A stretch of DNA of 64,000 bases, taken from positions 1 through 64,000 of the forward strand of contig JABLUY010000154.1 of NCBI GenBank assembly GCA_013306675.1, in the 5' to 3' direction. Shown in pieces: positions 26,912-36,680 of the stretch. A model generated the notes under the pieces. The model saw only the letters and a program-made list of their open reading frames with translations, was not told the DNA's origin and did no database searches. A program made the position numbers and the translations under genes. Source of the DNA: Thraustochytrium sp. TN22 (lineage: Eukaryota > Sar > Bigyra > Thraustochytrida > Thraustochytriidae). Numbering within the stretch: position 1 is the stretch's first letter; each line of letters begins with the position of its first letter.

Positions 26912-29512
26912 ATGGTGAACTTCACGATCGACCAGCTGCGGGAGATGATGAACTACCCGGACAACATCCGCTCGATGAGTGTGATCGCCCACGTCGATCA
27001 CGGCAAGTCGACCCTGACGGACTCGCTGGTGTCCAAGGCCGGTATCATTGCCGCCAAGAACGCCGGTGACGCCCGCTTCACGGACACCCGTGAGGATGAG
27101 CAGGAGCGCGGTGTGACGATCAAGTCGACCGGTATCTCCATGTTCTTCAAGTACGACAAGGAGAAGTACTGGACGGACGACGCCGGCAACGTGGTGGACG
27201 ATGCCTCGGACGCCCTCGAGGGCGGTGGCAACAAGAACGCGTACATGATCAACCTGATCGACTCGCCGGGCCACGTCGACTTCTCCAGTGAGGTGACTGC
27301 TGCCCTCCGCATTACCGACGGTGCCCTTGTCGTCGTGGACTGCATCGAGGGCGTGTGCGTGCAGACCGAGACCGTGCTCCGCCAGGCCATGGCTGAGAAG
27401 ATCAAGCCGGTGCTCATGGTGAACAAGCTGGACCGCGCCTTCCTCGAGCTCAAGATGGACCCCGAGGAGGCCTACCAGAACTTCCGCAAGGCTGTGGAGT
27501 CGGTCAACGTCGTCATCTCGCCGTACGAGAGCGAGGACCCGGTCAAGGAGTACGAGGCCGGCGGCCTCGGCCCCGTCCAGGTGGACCCGGCGGCGGGCAC
27601 GGTCGCCTTTGGCTCGGGCCTGCAGCAGTGGGGTTTCACCCTCAAGAAGTTCGCCGTCATGTACGCGGACAAGTTCGGCGTCAAGCCCGAGGACATGATG
27701 CGCCGCCTGTGGGGCGACACTTTCCTCGACACGGCGTCGAAGAAGTGGAAGAAGGGCAACGCTCACGGCAACCTCAACGCCGGCCTCAAGCGCGCCTTCG
27801 TGCAGTTCATCCTCGAGCCCATCGCCCAGCTGTGCGAGGCCATCATGGACGAGAAGGACAAGAAGGTGCAGAAGATGCTCAAGGCCCTCGACATCCAGCT
27901 CAAGAAGGACCAGCTCGAGCTCAAGGGCAAGCCCCTCATCAAGCCCGTCATGCAGAAGTGGCTCCCGGCCGCCGATGCCCTTCTCGAGATGATGGTGATG
28001 CAGCTCCCGTCCCCGCGCCGCGCGCAGAAGTACCGTGTCCCGGTGCTCTACGACGGCCCCCTCGACGACGAGGGCGCCCAGGCCATTGGCGCGTGCGACC
28101 GCGAGTCTGAGCTCATGATGTTCGTCTCCAAGATGGTGCCCACCAGCGACAAGGGCCGCTTCTACGCTTTCGGCCGCGTCTTCGCCGGTACCATCTCCAC
28201 CGGCCAGAAGGTCCGCATCTACGGCCCCAACTACGAGCCGGGCAAGAAGAAGGACCTGTACCTCAAGAGCATCCAGCGCACCCTCATCCAGATGGGCCGC
28301 TACGTCGAGCAGGTCGCCGATGTGCCTGCCGGCAACAACGCCTGCCTTGTCGGTGTCGACACCTACCTGCTCAAGACCGGTACCATCACCACCATCGAGT
28401 CGGCCCACTCCTTCCGCCAGATGAAGTACTCCGTCTCGCCCGTCGTGCGCGTCGCCGTCGACGTCAAGAACCCCCAGGACCTTCCCAAGCTCGTCGAGGG
28501 CCTCAAGCGCCTCGCCAAGTCCGACCCGCTCGTGCTCTGCCAGACCGAGGAGTCCGGCGAGCACATTGTCGCCGGCGCTGGTGAGCTCCACCTCGAGATC
28601 TGCCTCAAGGATCTTGCCGATGACTTCATGGGCGGCGCTCCCATCAAGATCTCCGACCCGGTCGTCTCCTACCGTGAGACCGTCACGGAGGAGTCCTCCA
28701 TGGTCTGCCTCTCCAAGAGTGTCAACAAGCACAACCGTCTCTTCTGCAAGGCCATGCCGATGCCCGAGGGCGTCGACATGGCCATTGAGGAGGGCAAGGT
28801 CGGCCCCCGTGACGAGTTCAAGGCCCGCGCCCGCATCCTCGCGGACGAGTTCGGCCTTGACGTCGGTGAGATGCGCAAGATCTGGGCCTTTGGCCCGGAG
28901 GGCACCGGCTGCAACCTGCTCGTCGATGCCACCAAGGGTGTGCAGTACCTGAACGAGATCAAGGACCACTGCAACTCTGGCTTCCAGTGGGCCACCAAGG
29001 AGGGCCCCATGGCCGACGAGGTCTGCCGCAGCATTATCATGCGCGTGCTCGACGTCACCCTGCACGCCGATGCCATCCACCGTGGTGCTGGCCAGATCCT
29101 CCCCACCATGCGCCGCGTCACCTACGCGTCCATCCTCACCGCCTCGCCCACTCTCCTCGAGCCCATCTACCTCGCCGATATCTCCTGCCCCCAGGACTCC
29201 ACCGGCGGCATCTACGGTGTGCTCACCACCCGCCGCGGCCACGTGTTCGCTGAGGAGGTCCGCCCTGGCTCCCCCATTGTGCAGCTCAAGGCTTACCTGC
29301 CCGTTTCGGAGTCCTTCGGCTTCACCGGCGCCCTCCGCGCCGCCACCGGCGGTAAGGCCTTCCCCCAGAACTCCTTCTCGCACTGGCAGGCCCTCAACAC
29401 CGACCCGCTCACCCCGGGCACCAAGTGTAACGAGGTCGTTCTGGGCATCCGCGAGCGCAAGGGTCTCAAGGAGGGCATCCCCACCTACGACAAGTTCTAC
29501 GACAAGCTCTAA
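26912..29512 (+). CDS. EEF2: Translation elongation factor 2
   Basis: 866 residues (family about 840-860). This GTPase moves tRNA and mRNA through the ribosome. G1 is [10 protein letters not shown] (residues 27-36), the switch region has [16 protein letters not shown]3 is DSPGHVDF and G4 NKLD. The C-terminal domain has [12 protein letters not shown], where His723 matches the diphthamide-modified residue that diphtheria toxin targets in other eukaryotes. The end FYDKL matches the conserved YDKL terminus. Codon choice differs from its neighbours, with more GGT, CGT and GCC/CTC and fewer GCG codons, as expected for a highly expressed gene. The long antisense frame is an artefact. Confidence 0.98.
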   Translation: MVNFTIDQLREMMNYPDNIRSMSVIAHVDHGKSTLTDSLVSKAGIIAAKNAGDARFTDTREDEQERGVTIKSTGISMFFKYDKEKYWTDDAGNVVDDASDALEGGGNKNAYMINLIDSPGHVDFSSEVTAALRITDGALVVVDCIEGVCVQTETVLRQAMAEKIKPVLMVNKLDRAFLELKMDPEEAYQNFRKAVESVNVVISPYESEDPVKEYEAGGLGPVQVDPAAGTVAFGSGLQQWGFTLKKFAVMYADKFGVKPEDMMRRLWGDTFLDTASKKWKKGNAHGNLNAGLKRAFVQFILEPIAQLCEAIMDEKDKKVQKMLKALDIQLKKDQLELKGKPLIKPVMQKWLPAADALLEMMVMQLPSPRRAQKYRVPVLYDGPLDDEGAQAIGACDRESELMMFVSKMVPTSDKGRFYAFGRVFAGTISTGQKVRIYGPNYEPGKKKDLYLKSIQRTLIQMGRYVEQVADVPAGNNACLVGVDTYLLKTGTITTIESAHSFRQMKYSVSPVVRVAVDVKNPQDLPKLVEGLKRLAKSDPLVLCQTEESGEHIVAGAGELHLEICLKDLADDFMGGAPIKISDPVVSYRETVTEESSMVCLSKSVNKHNRLFCKAMPMPEGVDMAIEEGKVGPRDEFKARARILADEFGLDVGEMRKIWAFGPEGTGCNLLVDATKGVQYLNEIKDHCNSGFQWATKEGPMADEVCRSIIMRVLDVTLHADAIHRGAGQILPTMRRVTYASILTASPTLLEPIYLADISCPQDSTGGIYGVLTTRRGHVFAEEVRPGSPIVQLKAYLPVSESFGFTGALRAATGGKAFPQNSFSHWQALNTDPLTPGTKCNEVVLGIRERKGLKEGIPTYDKFYDKL

Positions 29513-29925
29513 GCAGCTTTCGAACGGCACACGGAACCAAACAATCGAATTTTCCGCTTCCACTTCCAGGCGATTGCTCATCTCTTACGCGCGCTGATGT
29601 TTTACCATCTCCGCAAATTCTTCCTTTGCCTGGCGGGGCCGCGGCCGTCATCGCGCCGTGTCTTGTGTGTATGGGCCGGCCGTGGGGTCTGTCCTTGCCC
29701 TTGCACGGCGTGTACCCCGGCCCTCCAAGCTTCAACCTTGCGCGTCGCGAAGTGACAGTGATCATTCTTTGGCAGAGCTTGACAAGGCTGCAGAGCACAG
29801 GCAGGCAGCGGCATGCGATGCGACGTGGTGCAGGTCTGCGCGTAAACGGCTGCAGTAACATCTCTGAGGTGGTCGGGCTCGAGGTGGGTGCCTCTATGTA
29901 GAAGACAAAGACGATGTTGAACACC

Positions 29926-30995
29926 GTGATTTGTCTTGCGTGGTTGTAATTTCTAGCTCTCAAGGAGAGAAGGTCTGCTGCCGGCCCGATTGCAATCTTT
30001 GCGGGAGGATGCTTGCTTCAAACAGGACACATGTCCGAGGTGATGGCGGTGATCACCGCGCTGGCGTCGTCCGCAAACTCCTCGTGGGTGTAGATCTCGT
30101 CGCAGATCTTGCGCAGGAACCTGGTGTTGCCCGGCCGAGCCGAGCGGAAGCACTTGATGGTCGGCGTAGCATCGCCAAGACGCCGCACCATCTTCCTCTT
30201 GAGCTTCAGCAGACCGAGAAGCTGGCCCTTCCTTGCCATTTCGCCGTCCGTGATGAGAACGACGAAGCTCGGCGTGTCAACTTCGGCAATCTGATTCGCA
30301 ATGCTGGTGAAGACATCGCCGAAGCCAGTCTTCTGGGTCTTGATGCCGCCCATGGTGGCGATGGCGCTCGTCAGCGCGCTCGCGTCCGTTGCATCCGCAT
30401 CGCTTGGCGACACCTTCCAGCGGTACCGGTACGGCCTGAGCTCTGCAACGCCAGCCGTTGCGTCGCCAAAGTCGAGCCCGGCGACGAGCTGCGTCGCGAA
30501 ATCCAGACCCCGGTTCGCCACGTCCGTCACATCATCAGCGTAGGTCCTGTCAAAGACGACGGCGACGCGCGATGAGCATGAAGAAGCGAACGCATCGTTG
30601 ATCTCACAGTAGAACGATCCTCCGTCAGCGCTCGCGATTGCCCCAGTGCCCGTCAAGGTTTCTTCGCCGTCAGGCTGCGGAACCATGCCGTTTTCGTAAA
30701 GGCAGCGGCAGTCAACGCCGGTGTATTCCGCGCCAACAAAGCTTGGTTCGCCCACGTCGCACTGCTCGAAGCAAGCACCAGCTCCAGTCCAGGGCTCCGA
30801 GTAGTAGTCGTAGAAGTTGCCAACGCTGTCCATGCAGCGGCCCGTGATTGTGGTGAAAGACATGGTCTTGAGAGGTCGTTTCAGATTTCAGGCGTCGAAG
30901 AGAGGTTGTTTCGGATTTGCTCATGAATGCAAGCGCGGCCAATCTCCAGAGCACGCCCGTTCGGTCTAGCGCGGGCAGGTTTCCCGGTACGGCAC
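29926..30995. repeat. Left arm of a large inverted duplication
   Basis: The reverse complement of this arm matches 32112-33194: 3' flank (CGCAAGACAAATCA versus CGCAAGATAAATCA), the whole 281-aa gene, and about 130 bp upstream (GGCGTGCTC, GGAGATTG, CCGCGCTTG, GAGCCTGGCGAGTG). Flanks are more diverged, with small indels, than the coding part. Positions of the arm ends are judged by eye. The 29513-29925 stretch outside it, after eEF2, holds no gene. Confidence 0.85.
30018..30863 (-). CDS. vWA-like domain protein, copy 1
   Basis: 281 residues. The N-terminal 80 residues are Cys-rich (CFEQCDVGEPSF; VDCRCLYENG), reminiscent of an extracellular module, yet no signal peptide is visible. From SSRVAVVFDRTYADDV (about residue 95) the sequence follows a von Willebrand factor A fold: first strand ending in Asp, a helix, TGFGDVFTSIANQI, then SFVVLITDGE, the strand-loop that holds the last MIDAS Asp. 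The first metal motif, normally D-x-S-x-S, is D-R-T-Y-A, so metal binding is doubtful. The end KCFRSARPGNTRFLRKICDE through MCPV has paired Cys. It differs from copy 2 at 15 residues. It is convergent with eEF2. Confidence 0.75.
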   Translation of the reverse strand: MSFTTITGRCMDSVGNFYDYYSEPWTGAGACFEQCDVGEPSFVGAEYTGVDCRCLYENGMVPQPDGEETLTGTGAIASADGGSFYCEINDAFASSCSSRVAVVFDRTYADDVTDVANRGLDFATQLVAGLDFGDATAGVAELRPYRYRWKVSPSDADATDASALTSAIATMGGIKTQKTGFGDVFTSIANQIAEVDTPSFVVLITDGEMARKGQLLGLLKLKRKMVRRLGDATPTIKCFRSARPGNTRFLRKICDEIYTHEEFADDASAVITAITSDMCPV

Positions 30996-31293
30996 TCGCC
31001 AGGCTCATCTGACTCACTGTCAGCCGCCGCGCGGGTGTTTCGGAAGATCCGTTTCGTCCAGCCAGCACAGCCGCTGAGCTACACCGCTCGCTCAAGTGAC
31101 AATCCTTGCCCAGGCTCGCGCGACACGAGCGAGCGGCGGAGTAAACCTGTGCGCCGACACGTCCTCCGAGCGAGCGGAACTTGAACGCTGTTGATGCATG
31201 ACATGGCATGGAGACGATGCACGATCCTTCCGTTGCACCGCGACGCACGCAGCATCGGCGCTATGCGGGACGTGATGCGTACAGGCAAGCACC

Positions 31294-31588
31294 CAGGCCG
31301 ACGAGAATCCAACTAGCTTCCTTTTGCAAGGGTTGCGCGTTAGACGCGCTTGGCAACTGAGTATTCGTGCCCGATCATGTCGGCATGAAACGAAACGACA
31401 AGTTACTTGACTGTGGACATGATTTGGAAAAGAAACGGGAAAGCGGGCGGGAAAAGCCGTTGGGAAGCTGTTGGCTAAACCAGCGCGACCGCGGTGAATC
31501 ACAACATTGTGACACACTTGCCATGCGTGCTGCCATCAATGTAGACTTGCTGTTCGCTCAGGCCCGCCAAGTCCAGAGATGGACATGA
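31294..31588. repeat. Direct repeat copy 1 (about 295 bp)
   Basis: Matches 31741-32014 from CAGGCCGACGAGAATCCAAC to AGAGATGGACATGA with about 20 bp of net indels. Internal features are the hairpin GCGCGTTAGACGCGC and the dyad ATCACAACATTGTGAC. Confidence 0.9.
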
Positions 31589-31740
31589 ACCTGCTGACCA
31601 GCCTGGTTCGAGTCATTGCCGTTGCAAGCATGGCCGCGGCATGTGCTGGACCCTTGTGCTCGCGCTCGACGCTCAACTTTGCTGCTGTCGGGGGTTACCT
31701 ACGTGCTGGACAGCAGTAGAGTACAGCTACGCGACGACTG

Positions 31741-32014
31741 CAGGCCGACGAGAATCCAACGGGCTTCCTTTTGCATGGATTGCGCGTTGGACGCGCTTGG
31801 CAACTGATCAGTTCGGCATGAAATGACAAATTACTTGACTGTGAGAATGATTCGGAAAAAGAAGGGGAAACGGGCGGGAAAGCCGTTGGGAAGCTGTTGG
31901 CTAAACCAGCGTGACCGCGGTGAATCACAGCACTGTGACACACTTACCATGCGGGCGGCCATCAATGTAGACTGGCTGTTCGCTCAGGCCCGCCTAGTCC
32001 AGAGATGGACATGA
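31741..32014. repeat. Direct repeat copy 2 (about 274 bp)
   Basis: Second copy of the spacer repeat, in the same orientation as copy 1, with GCGCGTTGGACGCGC and ATCACAGCACTGTGAC at the matching sites. Both stems are kept despite base changes between copies. It also contains TTGACTGTGAGA at 31835-31846. Confidence 0.9.
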
Positions 32015-32111
32015 TCCGGTTGATAAGCCTCGGGCAGTCCGCAAGGACATAGCGCTGATGCTGCGTGCAACGCCTCATCTCTCAGCGCTGAAGTTGCGCT
32101 CGCTCGGACGA

Positions 32112-33194
32112 GCCTGGCGAGTGTCGTGCTGGTCGCGGACCGGATAACCTGCTCGCGCTGGATCGAGCCGGCGTGCTCAGGAGATTGCCGCGCTTGCAAA
32201 CATGAGCAAATCCGGAACAGCTCCTCTTCCAGGCCTGAAATCTAAAACGACCGCCCAAGACTATGTCTTTCACCACGATCACGGGCCGCTGCATGGACAG
32301 CGTTGGCAACTTTTACGACTACTACTCGGAGCCCTGGAATGGAGCTGGTGCTTGCTTCGAGCAGTGCGACGTGGGCGAACCAAGCTTTGTTGGCGCGGAA
32401 TACACCGGCGTTGACTGCCGCTGCCTTTACGAAAACGGCATGGTTCCGCAGCCTGACGGCGAAGAAACCTTGACGGGCACTGGGGCAATCGCGAGCGCTG
32501 ACGGAGGATCGTTCTACTGTGAGATCAACGATGCGTTCGTTTCTACATGCTCATCGCGCGTCGCCGTCGTCTTTGACAGGACCTACGCTGATGACGTGAC
32601 GGACGTGGCGAGCCGGGGTCTGGATTTCGCGACGCAGCTCGTCGCCGGGCTCGACTTTGGCGACGCAACGGCTGGCGTTGCAGAGCTCAAGCCGTACCGG
32701 TACCGCTGGAAGGTGTCGCCGAGCGATGCGGATGCAACGGACGCGAGCGCGCTGACGAGCGCCATCGCCACCATGGACGGCATCAAGACCCAGAAGACTG
32801 GCTTCGGCGATGTCTTCACCAGCATTGCGAATCAGATTGCCGAAGTTGGCACGCCGAGCTTCATCATCCTCATCACGGACGGCGAGCTGGCACAGGATAC
32901 CCAGCTGCGCGGCCTGCTGAAGCTCAAGAGGAAGATGGTGCGGCGTCTTGGCGATGCTACGCCGACCATCAAGTGCTTCCGCTCGGCTCGGCCGGGCAAC
33001 ACCAGGTTCCTGCGCAAGATCTGCGACGAGATCTACACCCACGAGGAGTTTGCGGACGACGCCAGCGCCGTGATCACCGCCGTCACCTCGGACATGTGTC
33101 CTGTTTAAAGCAACCACTTCCCGCAAAGATAGCAACCGTGCCGGCAACAGACCTGCTCCTTTAAAGTTAGAAACTAGCACGCAAGATAAATCAT
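32112..33194. repeat. Right arm of the inverted duplication
   Basis: Reverse-complement partner of 29926-30995. Matching begins near GACGAGCCTGGCGAGTG and ends near GCAAGATAAATCAT. Confidence 0.85.
32263..33108 (+). CDS. vWA-like domain protein, copy 2
   Basis: 281 residues, same layout as copy 1: Cys-rich N-terminal 80 residues, then a vWA-like fold with VVFDRTYADD in place of the usual D-x-S-x-S metal site and SFIILITDGE later. Five of the 15 differences from copy 1 are packed into ELAQDTQLRG (copy 1 EMARKGQLLG), directly after ITDG, the loop that would line a ligand site. Both copies are full length and open, so both may be expressed. The divergent orientation means each has its own promoter in the spacer side of its arm. 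Function unknown. Confidence 0.75.
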   Translation: MSFTTITGRCMDSVGNFYDYYSEPWNGAGACFEQCDVGEPSFVGAEYTGVDCRCLYENGMVPQPDGEETLTGTGAIASADGGSFYCEINDAFVSTCSSRVAVVFDRTYADDVTDVASRGLDFATQLVAGLDFGDATAGVAELKPYRYRWKVSPSDADATDASALTSAIATMDGIKTQKTGFGDVFTSIANQIAEVGTPSFIILITDGELAQDTQLRGLLKLKRKMVRRLGDATPTIKCFRSARPGNTRFLRKICDEIYTHEEFADDASAVITAVTSDMCPV

Positions 33195-33371
33195 TTGATG
33201 CTCCTGACACGTGACACGCGCGTCGCCAGGCAAGGTTCGAGAGAGCGCCGTCCGAGCACGCCACTCTCGAGGAGGCTCGCAGCGACGTCCTTCTGGCCAA
33301 GACGACCGTGAAGCCGCTCGCTCCGCGCCACAGGACGCCCTGGCGGTGCGGTGCTTGAGGTTGATGTCGCG

Positions 33372-33467
<96 letters not shown>
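33372..33467. repeat. CCTCGT hexanucleotide microsatellite, about 16 units
   Basis: An almost perfect run of CTCGTC/CCTCGT, 130 bp upstream of the TSP1 gene start. It yields open frames of alternating Leu-Val or poly-Ser that are not in frame with that gene. The rest of 33195-33595 is GC-rich with no gene. Confidence 0.95.
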
Positions 33468-33595
33468 CGCCTCCAGCAGATATCCAGCAAGTTGAGGCGG
33501 CGCCGCCAGACGCCGACGGCGCCGCCAGCGCGCGCGGCGCGGGGCCGCGGAGGAGCGCAGGTCGGCGCGCGAGGGGCGGCGGCGGGCGAGACGCG

Positions 33596-34597
33596 ATGGA
33601 CTGCGCGGCGTGGAACGGCGCGAGCTGCGCGTGCTTCGGCGCAGACCTGGGTCGCTCGTGCAGCTACTGCGCAGCGACGCTGCGCTGCGTGGCGGCGGCG
33701 GAGGCGAGCCAGGAATGCGGCTCGGACGCCGACGCGCGGCGCGAGGAGGCGGCGCAGTGCGGCAGCGACGCAGAGACCAACCTGGCCACCGAGCCGAGCG
33801 ACCTGGTCAGCACGCTGCCTGGCGTCGCGTGGACCGGCGAGAGCGTGACGGTCGACCTGGGCGCCGTCTTTGCCGTGGACAAGATCACGGTCACGCTCGT
33901 GGAGAGTTCCCTGGGCGGGGCAACTACCCCTGGCGTGCGGCTCGCGCTCTGGCCCACGACCGACGACAATGAGCTCGTGACGGCCGTCGCCTGCAAGGAG
34001 GCCGGCGAGTGCTCCTGGACACTGCCCATGCCGGTGGCGCAGAACCTGACACTGCGCGCCGCCAGCAGCGAAGAGGGCGCGGAGGTCAGCCTCAGCGGCC
34101 TCGTCGTGCACATGTCTGCCTTCGAGCCGGTCGATGGCGACCTCGGTTTCTCCGATGCCTGGTCCGAGTGCACCTCGAGTTGCGGCAACGGGACACAGGA
34201 GCGGCCCATGCGCTGCGATGCGCCCCAGCCGGCCTACGGCGGCCTGCCTTGCTTCGATCCAGACTCAGGCGACGCCGTGACCAACACGAGCATTAGCCGC
34301 ACGTGCTACGCGTCCTGGGGATGCGGCACGGACTGGCAGGTCGTCCTCATCGTGGGGTGGTGGCAGGCGGTGCTCATCTTGGTTTTCGTGCTGCGCAAGC
34401 TGTACCAGTGCATCCGCGAGCGCCACCGTAGTCAGCTCAAGGCTGCCAAATTGCGCCGCCATCGCTTCTCTTCTGACTTTGACGACATTGGCGAGCCCAT
34501 GGGCGCTGCCAGCGGCGACGAGGACAGCAGTTGGTCGGATGCTGGACACCCGGCCAGTTTGCGCCGCGCGGGCGGCGACCAGCTCACGCTCGCCTGA
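33596..34597 (+). CDS. Single-pass membrane protein with a TSP1 repeat
   Basis: 333 residues. Residues 1-65 are Cys-rich (about nine Cys). Residues 66-170 are beta-rich with ESVTVDLGAVFAVDKITVTL and a paired Cys in VACKEAGECSW, resembling a discoidin-like or jelly-roll module. Residues 183-243 form a thrombospondin type 1 repeat: FSDAWSECTSSCGNGTQERP, C-D-A, then LPCFD and SRTCYASWGCG, with the W-x-x-C-x-x-x-C-G-x-G core. A hydrophobic helix VLIVGWWQAVLILVFVL follows, then a basic stop (RERHRSQLKAAKLRRHR) and a Ser/Asp tail. No N-terminal signal peptide is seen at this start, so an upstream exon or signal-anchor insertion is possible. TSP1 repeats usually mediate adhesion. Confidence 0.7.
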   Translation: MDCAAWNGASCACFGADLGRSCSYCAATLRCVAAAEASQECGSDADARREEAAQCGSDAETNLATEPSDLVSTLPGVAWTGESVTVDLGAVFAVDKITVTLVESSLGGATTPGVRLALWPTTDDNELVTAVACKEAGECSWTLPMPVAQNLTLRAASSEEGAEVSLSGLVVHMSAFEPVDGDLGFSDAWSECTSSCGNGTQERPMRCDAPQPAYGGLPCFDPDSGDAVTNTSISRTCYASWGCGTDWQVVLIVGWWQAVLILVFVLRKLYQCIRERHRSQLKAAKLRRHRFSSDFDDIGEPMGAASGDEDSSWSDAGHPASLRRAGGDQLTLA

Positions 34598-34975
34598 GCA
34601 CGCCAGCTGCAGGCCAAGTGACGAGGTGTGGCGTAGCGTGACGCATGGCGCAGCATGCATGCATGTGTAGTAGCAGGAGGAAGATCGGTAGTCAAAAGTG
34701 GACAGGAATGCAAGCCAGGTAGAGACGCAGAAGAAGTAGCGTAACTATGGTGGACAAGTGTCGAGGTCGAGGCGCGGCCTGCTGATCATCAAAGTTTCCC
34801 TTTTTTTTTTGCTCTCGTCGGCTCGCGATGCGCACTGTGGTTGCTCGCTCGCTCGCACTCCTTGAGTTCTCTCTCGCCCTCTCTCTCTCTCTCAGTCGTC
34901 GCCAGTTGTGCAGTAAGGATCCAGTCAGGGTGCAGGCCTTGAGCGCCGCGAATGGCCACGGTCATGTCACGGTCA
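34598..34975. other. Spacer between convergent genes
   Basis: 378 bp. It contains a T10 run at 34801-34811 and a CTCTCTCT run at about 34873-34893. No gene. Confidence 0.5.
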
Positions 34976-35704
34976 TCACTTGGCCTTCTTCTTTGGCTTC
35001 TGCTTGGTTTCAACCTTGATACCCTTGGCCTCAAGCGCCACGGCGCGCATGAGCGAGCGCTTACCGGTGATGTTGCACATCATAATGTCGGTCTGGTTGC
35101 GCGGGATGGGCTGCGCCAGGCGGATGTTGTCCGGCAGCGTGAGCTCGGAGAGCCAGAGGCGGTGACCGACGTCCAGGTCCTTGACGGACGCCTCCACGGC
35201 GTGCGGGATAGCGTCACCCTTGACGTGCATGCGCAGCAGCGTGGTGACCTCGTTGAGCACGCCGCCGCGCTTGACGCCCGGGCTGAGGTCCGCGCCCGTG
35301 AAGTCCACCGGCATGAAGACGCGCGCGCCGACCTCCGGGTTGTAGCGCATGAAGGTCAGGCTCGACAGTTGCTGCGACACGCTCGTGAGCTTGACGCAGC
35401 GCGGCAGCACGAGCTCGCGGCGGCCGTCCTCGAGCTCGAGCCAGAAGAAGGTGGCCTCGAGACTCATCCCGCGGCGCGTCATGCTGGCCTCGAGGTCCTT
35501 GGCGGGCGTCATGAGCAGCTGCGTGTCGTCGCGGCCGTCCGCGCCGCGTCCCTGCAGCACGGTCGGCACGAAGCCGTCCTTGCGCATCTCCGCCGCCACG
35601 TACTTGCCCGTCAGCCGCGAGAACCGCCCGGCGTACGCATCCCGCGACGCGCCCTGCAGCACGCGCGCGCCGCTCGCCGTCGACCACAGCGCCCGCGACG
35701 CCAT
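34976..35704 (-). CDS. Mitochondrial large-subunit ribosomal protein bL25-like
   Basis: 242 residues. The first 20-25 residues are Arg/Ala/Ser-rich without acids, like a mitochondrial targeting peptide. The L25/TL5/CTC family pattern follows: an N-terminal RNA-binding barrel (GKYVAAEMRKDGFVPTVLQG; SLEATFFWLELEDGRRELVL), then the C-terminal domain with VFMPVDFTGADLSPGVKRGG, LRMHVKGDAIPHAVEASVKD and LDVGHRLWLSELTLPDNIRL, a close match to the family's iP-x-x-i-x-vD-v-x-x-L-x-vGd-x-l-x-l-x-d-L-x-l-P. The Lys-rich end KQKPKKKAK is common in bL25. It would bind 5S rRNA where present, or the mitoribosome equivalent. Confidence 0.85.
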   Translation of the reverse strand: MASRALWSTASGARVLQGASRDAYAGRFSRLTGKYVAAEMRKDGFVPTVLQGRGADGRDDTQLLMTPAKDLEASMTRRGMSLEATFFWLELEDGRRELVLPRCVKLTSVSQQLSSLTFMRYNPEVGARVFMPVDFTGADLSPGVKRGGVLNEVTTLLRMHVKGDAIPHAVEASVKDLDVGHRLWLSELTLPDNIRLAQPIPRNQTDIMMCNITGKRSLMRAVALEAKGIKVETKQKPKKKAK

Positions 35705-35870
35705 CCTGCCGCCGCCGCCGCGCGCCTTCCCGCTCCGCTCCCGCCGCCGCCGCGACCGGCCCGCGCCGCTGCGCCGTCCAGGCAGGCCCGCTCGCAGCTA
35801 GCAGCAGCCACCAGCCGTGCCGCCGCGCCGCGGCCGCGCGCTTGGGCCGCGCCTTGGGCCGCTTCTTTTT

Positions 35871-36228
35871 CCGCCGGCGCGGGGCGCAGGGAACGAGGAC
35901 GGGACTCGGACGGAGACCGCGGAGACCGCGGACACCGCGGACACCGACAGGCATTCCACGCGAGCCGCGACTCCAGGGACTCGGAGATGGAGGAGATGGA
36001 GGGGATGGTGAAGGAAGCCTTGGGCCGCTTGGGTTTACGCCGGCGCGGGGCGCGAGGGAACGAGGACGGGACTCGGACGGAGACCGCGGAGACCGCGGAC
36101 ACCGACAGGCATTCCACGCGAGCCGCGACTCCAGGGACTCGGAGATGGAGGAGATGGAGGAGATGGTGAAGGAAGCCTTGGGACGCTTCTTTTTCCGCCG
36201 GCGCGGGGCGTAGGGAACGAGGACGGCA

Positions 36229-36273
<45 letters not shown>

Positions 36274-36407
36274 ACAGGCATTCCACGTGCGATACGCGAG
36301 CTGCGACTGGAGGGACTCGGAGATGGAGTAGATGGAGTAGATGGTGAAGGAAGCATTGGCACGCTTGGGTTTACGCCGGCGCGGGGCGCAGGGGAACGAG
36401 GACGGGA

Positions 36408-36443
<36 letters not shown>

Positions 36444-36680
36444 ACAGGCATTCCACGCGAGCCGCGACTCGAGGGACTCGGAGATGGAGGAGATGGAGTA
36501 GATGGTGAAGGAAGCCTTGGGACGCTTGGGTTTACGCCGGCGCGGGGCGCAAGGGAACGAGGACGGGACTCGGACGGAGACCGCGGAGACCGCGGAGCCG
36601 CGGAGACCGACAGGCATTCCACGTGCGATACGCTGGCTGCACTCGGAGATGGAGTAGATGGAGTAGATGGTGAAGGAAGA
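35871..36680. repeat. Minisatellite with five units of about 160-178 bp
   Basis: Units start at 35872, 36039, 36196, 36374 and 36535 (CGCCGGCGCGGGGC), then AACGAGGACGG, a variable number of 10-bp AGACCGCGG-type steps, GACAGGCATTCCACG, GGGACTCGGAGATGGAG and GATGGTGAAGGAAG. Unit lengths (167, 157, 178, 161 bp) vary by the number of the inner steps. It begins about 170 bp upstream of the bL25 start. Lengths not divisible by three argue against coding. Confidence 0.92.

Larger units (their letters stand above)
30996..32111. other. Spacer of the inverted duplication
   Basis: About 1.1 kb separating the divergent vWA-like genes. It carries the pair of direct repeats and one TCACTGTCAG (31014-31023). 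No coding potential seen. Its GC content is lower than the neighbouring genes. Confidence 0.55.

Noticed and set aside
26765-29581. A 938-codon open frame on the minus strand across the whole eEF2 gene
   Set aside because: It is the mirror of a highly GC3-biased gene; the encoded protein is Leu/Val/Asp/His-rich without any family pattern. Similar mirror frames occur opposite PAF1, AIP1, the GPH transporter and DDX3.
31045-31100. A tRNA-like A box (GTGTAGCTCAGCGG on the minus strand)
   Set aside because: No D-stem partner, no anticodon stem and no GGTTCGA-type B box at the right distance.
33351-33848. Leu-Val repeat protein from the CCTCGT run
   Set aside because: The hydrophobic run is a direct translation of the microsatellite and is out of frame with the TSP1 gene.
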